This document shows, in pieces, positions 1 through 8,385 of a stretch of DNA of 64,000 nucleotides (the stretch's first letter is position 1; the number at the start of each line of letters is the position of its first letter). The notes beneath the pieces were generated by a model that was given only the letters and a program-made list of their open reading frames with translations, searched no databases and had not been told where the DNA came from. Made by a program: the position numbers and the translations under genes. The stretch is from Flaviramulus multivorans (GTDB taxonomy: Bacteria > Bacteroidota > Bacteroidia > Flavobacteriales > Flavobacteriaceae), in the NCBI RefSeq assembly GCF_021728415.1, contig NZ_JAKKDV010000002.1, positions 682,001-746,000 of the forward strand, written 5' to 3'.

Positions 1-955
1 TTATCGAAAGTGTTTCTAATTCATTTTTTTCATTTTCAAAAATCAAAAAAACTTTTAATTCCGGGTGCTCATTTAAAAACCTCTTTACCTTTTCGATACC
101 CATAGCCTTAAAAGCTGTGGCATAAGCATCCGCAATCATACAGTTTTCAGCAATTACCGATATACTCAACAAGTTAGTTTTACTCGGATATCCAGTTTTG
201 GTGTCAATTATATGTGCATAGCGATTACCATTTTCATCCACTTTAAACTTTCTGTAAGTACCCGATGTTGCCATCGATTCATCTTTTAAATGAATAGCCC
301 TTAAAATAGATTGTTCACCATCAAAATTAGGGTTTTCAACGCCTACTTTCCACAGACTTTGCTTTTCTTCATTTATCCCTTTTGCTCTTATCTCACCACC
401 AATTTCAACTAAATAATTTTTAATATTTTGAGATTCAAGAAACTCTCCAATTACATCAACACCATATCCTTTTGCAATGGCATTAAAATCAATAAACAAC
501 TCTTTAGGTTTTATAATTTTATTATTTACTCGAGATACTTTGTTAAAACCAACAAACTGCATTAAACTATCAATTTTAAGGCTATCTAGGTTAACTATTT
601 TTCCTTCGGGACCAAAATCCCATGCATTCACTAAAACACCAATGGAAGGATCAAAAACACCATCGGTTTCCTTATAAATATAATTTGAAGCTTGAAAAAC
701 TTCAATAAAATGTTCATCAACTTCATTACTTTCATTTCTATTTAATTTTGAAATAATAGAATTAGTTTGATAGGTTGATAATGATTTATTGATAACATAA
801 AATAAGCTATCGAATTGCTTTTCAAAATTGGTTTCAGAACCATAAATAATAGAATAACTAGTTCCAAAAACTTGCCCTGAAACCTTAGTGTTTTTGAATT
901 CCTTTTTGCACGAAACCAGTAACAAAAAAAGAAAAACCAAGTAATATCTTTTCAT
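1..955 (-). CDS. apbE: FAD:protein FMN transferase ApbE, lipoprotein (3' end outside window)
   Basis: I translated this from the minus strand. It starts at the ATG at 955 and stays open to the left edge, giving 318 residues without a stop, so the C-terminus is missing. The N-terminus is a lipoprotein signal (hydrophobic run then LLLVSCKK). ApbE hallmarks are visible: DGVFDPSIGVLVNAW, DFNAIAKGYGVDV, EIGGEIRAKG, the ATSGTYRKF region and HIIDTKTGYPS followed by AENCMIADAYATAFKAMG. The family uses FAD to attach FMN to Thr in NqrB and NqrC, and the nqr operon lies about 7.5 kb away. The upstream gene stops immediately before this ATG (TAGATG), so the two are probably cotranscribed. Confident call. 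Confidence 0.93.
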   Translation of the reverse strand, partial: MKRYYLVFLFLLLVSCKKEFKNTKVSGQVFGTSYSIIYGSETNFEKQFDSLFYVINKSLSTYQTNSIISKLNRNESNEVDEHFIEVFQASNYIYKETDGVFDPSIGVLVNAWDFGPEGKIVNLDSLKIDSLMQFVGFNKVSRVNNKIIKPKELFIDFNAIAKGYGVDVIGEFLESQNIKNYLVEIGGEIRAKGINEEKQSLWKVGVENPNFDGEQSILRAIHLKDESMATSGTYRKFKVDENGNRYAHIIDTKTGYPSKTNLLSISVIAENCMIADAYATAFKAMGIEKVKRFLNEHPELKVFLIFENEKNELETLSI

Positions 956-1333
956 CTAGTTTAAATTAGTTTCAAGCACTTGAATACCGTTGTACTCAAT
1001 TAAATACTCTTCGTTAAGATATATGGGTAATTCTTCACCATTAGGATTGCCAAGTCCTACACCTGCATATAATACTTTGGCATCTTTTTCCCGCGCATGT
1101 TTTTTAAAACTTTCCATCCAAATTACATCATAATTATTAGGGTTTTCTGGTAATATTACGGCTCTTACAATCACAAAAAAATATTGGTTTGTTTTATCAA
1201 TACATACAAACTGCGGGTGTTTTTTAAGTTTACTATTAATGGCTATAAACTCAAATCCACGCTTTTCTAAATCATTACCCACATGATTCATGGCTAGGTT
1301 ATGTAGTTCTTGTTCTGTAAGTGGTTTGCTCAT
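956..1333 (-). CDS. Small conserved flavobacterial protein upstream of apbE
   Basis: This gene encodes 125 residues when started at the ATG at 1333 (MSKPLTEQELHNLAM...). A 13-codon longer reading from 1372 is possible. The shorter start is preferred because a promoter-like TATTTTTG lies just upstream of it on the minus strand. No signal peptide or membrane segment is visible; it looks like a small soluble alpha/beta protein. From memory, relatives in flavobacteria sit beside apbE and are sometimes labelled subunit F of Na+-NQR. It has no 2Fe-2S cysteines and no FAD/NAD motifs, so that label would be wrong. Its stop codon abuts the apbE start. Function unknown; a link to Nqr maturation is only inferred from position. 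Confidence 0.8.
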   Translation of the reverse strand: MSKPLTEQELHNLAMNHVGNDLEKRGFEFIAINSKLKKHPQFVCIDKTNQYFFVIVRAVILPENPNNYDVIWMESFKKHAREKDAKVLYAGVGLGNPNGEELPIYLNEEYLIEYNGIQVLETNLN

Positions 1334-1424
1334 GCTACAAAAATAATATAAAAGTTGAAGACGTGATGACATTTTTAATCTCTTACGATGTAAAATAAAA
1401 GTCTAACTTAAAAAACTGAATATT

Positions 1425-1937
1425 ATGAAAACACATTTCTCATTGCTAGTTATTTTCTTGCTTATACTAACATCCTGCACTTCCGATGATTCAGGTTCAC
1501 AAGAAACTCAAGAACCTATCACATTTACAATTGATAATTTTACTTACCGAAGTTATCCTATACCACAAACCGTAGAGGGTTGGGAAGGTTCGGCATCGTA
1601 TGCACTAGCGGTTTTTGATGTTGAACCAAAAGCTAAAAAGTATACTGCCAAATTTTATGGTACTGATTTCTCAAACTTACATTATACAATAAGTTGGCTA
1701 CCTGGAGATCCTATTCCCGACCCAGCTTTTATGCACGAAACTACTGATGGGTATAACAATGGGGTAATTGATGGAAAATACAATATTGCCGCACTTAAAA
1801 ATGGTTGTCAAGGTATAATAATGCCTCCTTTTGACGTTGGACCTTGCAACTTTATTTCTGGAACGACGAGACAAGCTAATATAGACGGATTAATATCTAT
1901 CGGAGGTAAAATGGATATCACTATTGAATTTGAATAA
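1425..1937 (+). CDS. Putative lipoprotein, unknown function
   Basis: The 170-residue product has a lipoprotein signal: a hydrophobic N-terminus ending LLILTSCTSDDSGS, with the lipidated Cys around residue 18 and an acidic/Ser linker after it. The mature part is beta-rich in appearance and contains an LPGDPIPDPAF stretch and two cysteines (NGCQG, VGPCN). I do not recognise a family. It is divergent from the apbE pair and followed by another lipoprotein gene about 210 bases downstream. Confidence 0.75.
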   Translation: MKTHFSLLVIFLLILTSCTSDDSGSQETQEPITFTIDNFTYRSYPIPQTVEGWEGSASYALAVFDVEPKAKKYTAKFYGTDFSNLHYTISWLPGDPIPDPAFMHETTDGYNNGVIDGKYNIAALKNGCQGIIMPPFDVGPCNFISGTTRQANIDGLISIGGKMDITIEFE

Positions 1938-2151
1938 TAAGTCTTTCTAAAACTAGATCATTTAGTTTTTTGTAAAAAAATAAAAAGCTTTACGGTCAAT
2001 TGAAGACTCGAAAGATAATTTACTAATAAGTTCATTCCTAATGTTCATTTCACTCCAAATATTGCCCAAGGAAATTTGAAAGAGAGAATCAACGAGAATT
2101 AAAATGTTTTTAATGACTTCGAATGTATAAAAAACAATAAAAATCAAAATT

Positions 2152-2916
2152 ATGAAAGCAATAAAATTATACTTTCTTTTGGCTATAATAATATTACTTG
2201 CAGCATGTAGCCCTGATAATTCGGTTGCTAATAATAATAATCTTGAAAATGCCATATCAAAACAAGGTTGCCAGAATGTATCCGGTCCAACAGCTATTTA
2301 TTGGGATTATGCTAATGGTATTCCTGCTCCTTTATCACAAATACCAGTTCTAGCAAATCCAGGGCCCCAATTTATTCATAGCCAACATCCATATTTAGGA
2401 TTAATATTGCCACAAGGGTATACAGCTTTTGAAGACCAAGATTTACAAACCGCATCTTTAGGTGTAAACATTATACGTAATGATAATGCAGTTATTTGGA
2501 GGTACGTCCCATTATCTACGTTTGCCGAAAACACATCAGTAACTAGTATTATTAGTAGAGAGATAAATACCATGTTAAATTTTTATGGTATTCAAAACAT
2601 TGATGATGTATTGTGCTCAGTTACAAAACCTCTAGACAGTCCACTAAATATGACATATAGTGGTCGATTACTAAGATTTGGCAATTTCACAGCGTTAGTG
2701 TATGTAATTGTAACGCAAGTACAAGGGTTACCTGCATCAGCTGTATTATCTATTTCAGCAGGTCCATCAACTGAATATAACAACTTAGTCATGGACATAT
2801 TCTTACCACTTAGTTTTCAATTATTGGTAAGTGACAGAGATAGCCTCTCAGATAGAGATGGGGATGGGACTCCAGATATATTTGATAGTGAACCTGACAA
2901 TCCAAATGTTCAATAA
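2152..2916 (+). CDS. Putative lipoprotein with C-terminal calcium-binding-like acidic repeat
   Basis: The 254-residue product has a lipoprotein signal (hydrophobic segment then LAACSPDNS). An Asn-rich linker precedes a mature region of no family I recognise. The last 25 residues contain SDRDGDGTPDIFDSEPDNP, which matches the DxDxDG type of Ca2+-binding loop seen in thrombospondin type-3-like repeats of Bacteroidota surface proteins. No type IX sorting domain follows, so lipid anchoring is the likely attachment. Expected to be exposed on the outer membrane or in the periplasm. Confidence 0.75.
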   Translation: MKAIKLYFLLAIIILLAACSPDNSVANNNNLENAISKQGCQNVSGPTAIYWDYANGIPAPLSQIPVLANPGPQFIHSQHPYLGLILPQGYTAFEDQDLQTASLGVNIIRNDNAVIWRYVPLSTFAENTSVTSIISREINTMLNFYGIQNIDDVLCSVTKPLDSPLNMTYSGRLLRFGNFTALVYVIVTQVQGLPASAVLSISAGPSTEYNNLVMDIFLPLSFQLLVSDRDSLSDRDGDGTPDIFDSEPDNPNVQ

Positions 2917-3148
2917 AAAGCAATATCAAACTGATAGTTTCGAAAGGGCTTATTTTGCATTTATTAACGTTCTGCTTCTAATCCACTTGTTGTAAAAAAT
3001 AATGGTATTTAAATTGAATAAAAAACACAAATTCAGTTTATACAATATAGGAGCAGAAAGTTATAAACAAAAAAATAGCTTATGAAAAAAAAGAAAGAAT
3101 CAATTTAACGTAGATAACCGAAATATTAAATCATTTAATAGTCAGGTG

Positions 3149-3179
3149 TTTGAGATAAATTGAAATAATTGTATATTTC
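3149..3179 (+). promoter_or_regulatory. Predicted primary-sigma promoter of the sigma/TPR/CHAT cassette
   Basis: TTTG at 3149-3152, then exactly 19 bases, then TATATTTC at 3172-3179. The Bacteroidota consensus is TTTG, 19-21 bases, TAnnTTTG; only the last base of the -7 box differs. Transcription would start about 10 bases before the sigma gene ATG at 3196. This suggests basal transcription by the housekeeping sigma. Confidence 0.6.
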
Positions 3180-3195
3180 TCCTAGCTATTAATTC

Positions 3196-3774
3196 ATGGG
3201 GAAATCATTAAAATTATTAAATCAATCAGAACTCGTTTATGCCATCAAATCGAACGATTCTAATATTTTAAAACATTTTTACACAACTAATTACAAAAAA
3301 ATTGAAACACTCATATTAAAAAACAGTGGTTCAATTGATTATGCTAAAGATATTTATCAAGATGCTTTTATTGCCGTTTGGACTCATGTAAAGAACGATA
3401 AATTTGTGCCAAAAAATGATACCGCTTTACAAGCCTATTTATATACCATTGCAAAAAACAAATGGATGGATTATTTACGCTCTAATGATTTTAAGAAAAT
3501 ATCAAGTGCCTCTAAACTTAGGCACTTTGAGCCAGCTGATGATTTTTCGGAAAAAACTAATGATGACAAATTGAAAACCGAGCGATTACATAAAATCATG
3601 CATACTTTCAAAAATCTTGGTGAACCTTGTAAATCACTTCTAACTAAGTTTTATTTCGAAAAAAAATCTATGAAGGATATTGCAGACGAGTTTCTGTTAG
3701 ATGCTGCATCTACGAGAAATAAAAAATATAGATGCATGCAAAAATTAAGAGAGTTAGCCCTAAAAATCGAATAA
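3196..3774 (+). CDS. Sigma-70 family (ECF-like) RNA polymerase sigma factor
   Basis: The product has 192 residues, the normal ECF length. Region 2 is clear: the DIYQDAFIAVWTHV stretch (around residue 56), then LQAYLYTIAKNKWMDYLRSND, matching core binding and the -10 recognition helix. An acidic linker follows, then region 4: CKSLLTKFYFEKKSMKDIADEF, a helix-turn-helix (AASTRNKKYRC) and the tail MQKLRELA. No signal or membrane segment. The next gene starts 4 bases after this stop, so the two are translationally close, as sigma and anti-sigma genes usually are. Regulon unknown. Confident on family, inferred on role. Confidence 0.92.
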   Translation: MGKSLKLLNQSELVYAIKSNDSNILKHFYTTNYKKIETLILKNSGSIDYAKDIYQDAFIAVWTHVKNDKFVPKNDTALQAYLYTIAKNKWMDYLRSNDFKKISSASKLRHFEPADDFSEKTNDDKLKTERLHKIMHTFKNLGEPCKSLLTKFYFEKKSMKDIADEFLLDAASTRNKKYRCMQKLRELALKIE

Positions 3775-3778
3775 TAGC

Positions 3779-4498
3779 ATGAACCCAAATAATAATATAT
3801 CACAAGAATTATTAGAAACTATTGAACGTTACTACAACGATTCAATGAGTACGGATGAACGACATCTTTTTGTAGAAAAACTAGAAAGTAATCCAGAATT
3901 CAAAACCCAAGTTGAAGACATTAAAATACTGTTTCTTGGCATTGAAACTCAATCATTAAAAGAACAATTGGATGAGTTTCATAAAGATATCCCTAAAGCA
4001 ACATCGAAAATTAGATTTTTACAATTTACAAAATATGCTGTAGCAGCTGTAGTTGTTATTAGTTTGGGCAGTTATTGGTTTTTCGGAAAACCATCCAATC
4101 AAAAACTATATGCAAAATATTTTACACCAGATCCTGGATTACCAACCACTATGAGTTCTAGTCTTAATTTTGAGTTTTATGATGCTATGGTAAACTACAA
4201 ACATGGTGATTATGAATTGGCCATTTCTAAATGGGAAAAACTACAAATAAACAAACCTAATAACGATACAATAAATTACTTTTTGGGTGTTGCCCAATTA
4301 GCCAATAAAAATGAACTTAAAGCGATTCCATACCTTAAAAGCACCATTCAAAAACCAGAAAGTGTTTTTTTGAACGATGCTCATTATTATTTGGGCTTAG
4401 CCTATTTGAAGGAAGGTAATATAGAACGTGCCAGAAAACATCTTGATTTAAGCAATACGGATGTTGGACAAGAACTTATTTCAAAACTGACCGATTAA
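3779..4498 (+). CDS. Single-pass membrane protein with C-terminal TPRs, candidate anti-sigma factor
   Basis: The 239-residue product has three parts. Residues 1-80 are soluble and helical, with an acidic ETIERYYNDSMSTDERHLF stretch resembling the N-terminal sigma-binding part of Bacteroidota anti-sigma factors; no zinc HxxxCxxC motif is present. Residues about 86-102 form one membrane helix (AVAAVVVISLGSYWFF). Residues about 130-230 form two to three TPR-like hairpins (NYKHGDYELAISKWEKL; AHYYLGLAYLKEGNIERARKHL). The likely topology is N-terminus in the cytoplasm and TPRs in the periplasm. It lies 4 bases after the sigma gene and 14 bases before the CHAT gene. Anti-sigma function is inferred from architecture and position. 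Confidence 0.8.
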   Translation: MNPNNNISQELLETIERYYNDSMSTDERHLFVEKLESNPEFKTQVEDIKILFLGIETQSLKEQLDEFHKDIPKATSKIRFLQFTKYAVAAVVVISLGSYWFFGKPSNQKLYAKYFTPDPGLPTTMSSSLNFEFYDAMVNYKHGDYELAISKWEKLQINKPNNDTINYFLGVAQLANKNELKAIPYLKSTIQKPESVFLNDAHYYLGLAYLKEGNIERARKHLDLSNTDVGQELISKLTD

Positions 4499-4512
4499 AT
4501 TCTCTGATCAAA

Positions 4513-7500
4513 ATGACTCGGATAAAATACTATAAAGTATGTTTTGTAATTCTGCTTCTAGGAATTATTTCGCTAAAATCACAAGCGCAAAACAATACAA
4601 CTGATGGTATTTCATACATTGAAGAATTGATAAAAAATGACTCATTACAGCTTGCTGAAAAAGAATTAAAAGCACAAATCGAGTATCTTAGATTACAAAA
4701 AAATTATGATTCCTTAACCTATTACATCCCTTTAGTTGGGAGCTATAATTTAGCTCAAGGAAATTACCAAGAAGCTATAAAAAAGGCTACATTATTTGTA
4801 AATGAATTAAAGAGTTTAAATGATAATAACATCACAACCGACGCACTAATTCAATTATCAAATATCTATTTTAACGCAAGACAACACGATAAAGTGTATG
4901 AGGTTAATAACGAGGCTTTAGAATATGCAAAATTTATAAAAAAAGATAAAAGCTCTAAAATATCCCAATTACACTATAATTTGGGAACCGCTTCTCTTAA
5001 TTTGGGAAGAGTTATGGAAGGTAAAAATCATCTTTATGAATCAAAACGAATATTAGAAGATTCCCCTAATCAAAATCTAATAAATTTATACAACACTTAT
5101 AATTCTATTGGTCGATTACAATCGAGCTTAACCCAAATAGACAGCTCAATTCATTATTATCAAAAAGCTCTAAAAACATTAACCGCAATGGATAGTACTG
5201 AGGTTAATAGAGATTATTGGAAAGCAATAGTTAATAATAATATCTCGCTTAATTATCAAAATATAGGTAAAACAGATAAAGCTATAGAATTTATTACAGA
5301 TGCAATTTATGATTTTCAAAAATTTATAAATGTTTCAAATGATGAGTCGAAAAAATTAAGAGCTAAAAGGTACCGTCTTGCAACAATTGACAATTTAAGT
5401 ACCTTTTATGAGGGTATAGGTGAATATAACCGAGCTCTTGAATTGGTCTTATATTCATACGAAGAGAAATTAAAATTTTTAAAAACTGATGATCCTAATG
5501 TTGTGTTTTCATTAGTAATTCTTGCCCACATGCATTTAAAAGTAAAAGATTTTAAAAAAGCTGCGGTATATGCTGATAAAGCGCTCGATGTTATTAATAA
5601 ATCACCAAGCAATTTTAGTCTCGTACATAGTTTTACTCTTTCCATACGCGCTTCAATTTATAGAGCTTTAAACAATTTTAATGAAGCAAAAAAAATGTAT
5701 GAAGAAAGTGAGCTACTGTACAATAAAACTTTTGACGGAAGTTATTCAATAGATCGCTTAGATGCAATTATCGAAATGTCTAAATTTTATGCCAAAATTA
5801 ATGATTCTAAAAAAGCCTTACAGCTAGCTACTTCTGCTTATAATTACACTAAACAAAATGAATTTGAAAACACTTTAATGCAGTTTCATCATACTGTAAA
5901 TATGGCTGAAGTTTATTTTGAATTGAAAAAATACAATGATGCCTTGAGTTACAGTAATAAGGCACTTGAATTTTTTTCTGAAAATAAACTACAGTCTCAG
6001 ACACTTTCAGATTCAATTCAACAAGAATTTAAAAAACCAAAAGCTATTTTAGTTAATGTGAAGTCTAAATACTATTTAGCTACCGAGCATTCAGAAAGCT
6101 TTTTAATTGATTTATTAAAGCAAATAAACAATAGTATTAAAATTCTTGAACAACGCAAATCTATTACTAAATCCTATGACGATCTAAGCTTGCTAATTGT
6201 TGAAAACAACGAACTTTTTAATTTTTCAAAACAGTTACTATTAGATTTATTTCATCTTACAAATAAAGAAGATTATCTAATTAAGCTCTTAACTATTCAT
6301 GAGTCAAGTATTTATAATAGAATAAGAACACGATTAAACTTAAAAAATAATATAACTTTTGCAAATATTCCAAAAGCTATATTGGACCGTGAAAACCTAT
6401 TAAAACATGAGCTTAGTACATCTATTAAAAATGATGACGGCAGTTTTAAATCTTTTTTCGAAAAAAATAATAATTGGAAAATATTTTTAGATTCACTAAA
6501 ACAAACGTATCCTAAATATTATAAAATGCGTTATGCAACAATTGAAGAACCGTTAAATGATATTCACAAAAAAATTCAGCAAAACACTACAGTAATACGA
6601 TATTTATTTGCAAACGAAAATTTATACGTAGTCGTCCTTTCTGCTAATAGTAATGACATCTTTAAAGTAGATACTGAAAATATAAGTAATTATATTTCAG
6701 AATTATCTGAAAATCAATCAAGTATTAAATCTATAAGTATAATACTGCACGAGCTATACCAAAAATTATGGAAGCCAATTGAACATAAAATAAAAACCGA
6801 AAATATTATCATTATTCCAGATGGTGCTTTATTCAACTTAAGTTTTGAAACCTTAACTCCAAAAAAAATAAGCTCATTTAAAGAATTAGGAACTATGAGT
6901 TTATTATCTAAACATAGCATTTCTTATAATTACAGTTTGTTGTTATTAGACAAGAATAAAAAAACGATAAATTATCAAAATGATTTTATCGCCTTTGCTC
7001 CAGAGTTCACTGATAAAATGAAAAAAGATTATAGGGTTGCCATTACCGATTCTGTTTCTGTTGATAAGACTTACTTAAGTTTATTACCCCAACCATTTAG
7101 TGTTGATTTGGCCAAAAAATATTCTCGCTTATTTAACGGATCTTTCTTTATAAATGAAAATGCTTCGAAAAAAATATTTAAAAATGAAGCTAATGAGCAT
7201 AAAATAATTCATATAGGAACACATGCAGAATCTAACAATATAACTCCAGAATTGTCACGTTTAATTTTTGCAAAAAACAATCCCAACGATAATAATTCTC
7301 TTTACACATATGAAATTTATAACGAAAGTTTAAATTCTAATTTAGCCATTTTAACTGCTTGCGAAACAGGAAAACCATCATACCAAGCTGGAGAAGGTAT
7401 GATTTCATTAGCACACGCTTTTAATTATGCTGGTAGCGAAAGTATATTAACTAGTTTGTGGAAAATTGATGAACAGTCCAGTGCTAAGATAATTGAATTA

Positions 7501-7737
7501 TTTTACGACAATATTAAAAACGGATTACCAAAAGATCAAGCTTTACAAAAAGCAAAAATTGATTATATCGTCAATGCTGAAGGCAGAACCGTTGCTCCTC
7601 AATATTGGGCTGGTTTAGTTTTAATAGGGGATACTGCTCCAATAGATTTACAAATAACTTCATATTTAATATGGTACATACTTGTTACAGTATTTATAAT
7701 TCTTGCTTTAGTATTTTTTCTTAAAAGAAGAAAATAA
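4513..7737 (+). CDS. TPR-CHAT caspase-like protease, exported and membrane-anchored
   Basis: The product has 1074 residues. Residues 1-25 are a signal peptide ending KSQAQ. Roughly 35-560 is a long array of TPR-type helical hairpins. A helical linker leads to a CHAT domain at about 690-1042. The catalytic pair is visible: His904 in HIGTHAES and Cys950 in ILTACETG. The following conserved features are present too: GEGMISLAHAFNYAGS, SLWKIDEQSSA, a long helix FYDNIKNGLPKDQALQKAK and APQYWAGLVLIGD. Residues about 1050-1070 form a C-terminal membrane helix followed by KRRK, which suggests the CHAT domain sits on the periplasmic side. CHAT domains are clan CD cysteine proteases related to caspases and separase. 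It is the last gene of the sigma cassette. The substrate is unknown; the preceding TPR protein is the obvious candidate. Confidence 0.92.
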   Translation: MTRIKYYKVCFVILLLGIISLKSQAQNNTTDGISYIEELIKNDSLQLAEKELKAQIEYLRLQKNYDSLTYYIPLVGSYNLAQGNYQEAIKKATLFVNELKSLNDNNITTDALIQLSNIYFNARQHDKVYEVNNEALEYAKFIKKDKSSKISQLHYNLGTASLNLGRVMEGKNHLYESKRILEDSPNQNLINLYNTYNSIGRLQSSLTQIDSSIHYYQKALKTLTAMDSTEVNRDYWKAIVNNNISLNYQNIGKTDKAIEFITDAIYDFQKFINVSNDESKKLRAKRYRLATIDNLSTFYEGIGEYNRALELVLYSYEEKLKFLKTDDPNVVFSLVILAHMHLKVKDFKKAAVYADKALDVINKSPSNFSLVHSFTLSIRASIYRALNNFNEAKKMYEESELLYNKTFDGSYSIDRLDAIIEMSKFYAKINDSKKALQLATSAYNYTKQNEFENTLMQFHHTVNMAEVYFELKKYNDALSYSNKALEFFSENKLQSQTLSDSIQQEFKKPKAILVNVKSKYYLATEHSESFLIDLLKQINNSIKILEQRKSITKSYDDLSLLIVENNELFNFSKQLLLDLFHLTNKEDYLIKLLTIHESSIYNRIRTRLNLKNNITFANIPKAILDRENLLKHELSTSIKNDDGSFKSFFEKNNNWKIFLDSLKQTYPKYYKMRYATIEEPLNDIHKKIQQNTTVIRYLFANENLYVVVLSANSNDIFKVDTENISNYISELSENQSSIKSISIILHELYQKLWKPIEHKIKTENIIIIPDGALFNLSFETLTPKKISSFKELGTMSLLSKHSISYNYSLLLLDKNKKTINYQNDFIAFAPEFTDKMKKDYRVAITDSVSVDKTYLSLLPQPFSVDLAKKYSRLFNGSFFINENASKKIFKNEANEHKIIHIGTHAESNNITPELSRLIFAKNNPNDNNSLYTYEIYNESLNSNLAILTACETGKPSYQAGEGMISLAHAFNYAGSESILTSLWKIDEQSSAKIIELFYDNIKNGLPKDQALQKAKIDYIVNAEGRTVAPQYWAGLVLIGDTAPIDLQITSYLIWYILVTVFIILALVFFLKRRK

Positions 7738-7845
7738 GAAGTTTTAAGGTTTATCTTAATAGCTAAATCAATTAATAATTATACATATAGGAAATTGATC
7801 TTTTTTAGGGAATTGATTTTTTTGGTACATTAGTAATAAAAAAAC

Positions 7846-8298
7846 ATGAAAACCTCATCGCGTTTAGAGAAAGCTATAAAAAAACTATATGTTGCCTTTC
7901 ATGCTAACGAATTAAACCCCGAATGTTGTAAACACTGTGCTGTTGGAAATATTTTAAATAATACGGACAGTTGGAAACATCTTTCAAACGATCACGGTTC
8001 TCTTGAACTAAATTATGTTGGAAAAGTACATCAAACACTCGGTAGAAAATTTAATGGCTACTCTCCCCTAGAATTATTACAAATTGAAGCAACTTTTTTA
8101 AAAGCTTGTGGTTACCAGCTGCCACTTCACCACAAAAACAAAAAACCAAAAAGTTCAGCTGATAAAGAAGCTTTGTTTAATGGTCTTACAGCAGTGATGG
8201 AGTATTTATGCAAACTGGATAATATTAATAATATCATGGACTACTCGAAACTTTTTGAGTTTGAAAATGAAAAACCTAAATATCAGCTACCTTATTAA
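7846..8298 (+). CDS. Conserved flavobacterial protein next to nqr, unknown function
   Basis: The 150-residue product is soluble, with no signal peptide. Near the N-terminus is a cluster NPECCKHCAVGN (CCxxC) followed by several His residues (SWKHLSNDHGSLELN), which could bind a metal or cluster. Other recognisable conserved-looking segments are GYSPLELLQIEATFLKACGY and NIMDYSKLFEFENEKPKY. From memory this type is common in flavobacteria beside nqrF, but its role is not established. It is convergent with nqrF, with a strong terminator between them. Confidence 0.85.
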   Translation: MKTSSRLEKAIKKLYVAFHANELNPECCKHCAVGNILNNTDSWKHLSNDHGSLELNYVGKVHQTLGRKFNGYSPLELLQIEATFLKACGYQLPLHHKNKKPKSSADKEALFNGLTAVMEYLCKLDNINNIMDYSKLFEFENEKPKYQLPY

Positions 8299-8313
8299 AA
8301 CTTTCCATAAACT

Positions 8314-8344
8314 AAAAAACCCAACATATCTGTTGGGTTTTTTT
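8314..8344. terminator. Bidirectional Rho-independent terminator between the 150-residue gene and nqrF
   Basis: AAAAAACCCAACA, a 4-base loop TATC, then TGTTGGGTTTTTTT. It is a perfect stem with A and T tracts on either side, so it can end both converging transcripts. Confidence 0.9.
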
Positions 8345-8352
8345 ATAATGAG

Positions 8353-8373
8353 ATACTGAAACAAGTTCAGTAT
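8353..8373. repeat. Short dispersed palindrome (copy 1)
   Basis: ATACTGAA, ACAAG, TTCAGTAT: an 8-base perfect inverted repeat with a 5-base loop. The same ACAAG or its complement centres related palindromes at 16451-16471 and 23468-23486. A variant lies at 42746-42766. Confidence 0.65.
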
Positions 8374-8385
8374 GACGCTTCACAC

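Noticed and set aside
956-1333. NqrF subunit label for the small gene beside apbE
   Set aside because: No iron-sulphur cysteines or flavin/NADH motifs. The real nqrF is at 8386-9702.
1962-2255. 97-codon minus-strand frame overlapping the start of a lipoprotein gene
   Set aside because: It overlaps the signal-peptide coding region of the clear lipoprotein gene at 2152; its hydrophobic look comes from AT-rich sequence.
3196-7737. Type III-E CRISPR-Cas module
   Set aside because: Only the TPR-CHAT and sigma parts resemble it. There is no gRAMP (fused Cas7), Cas1, Cas2 or repeat array within the window.
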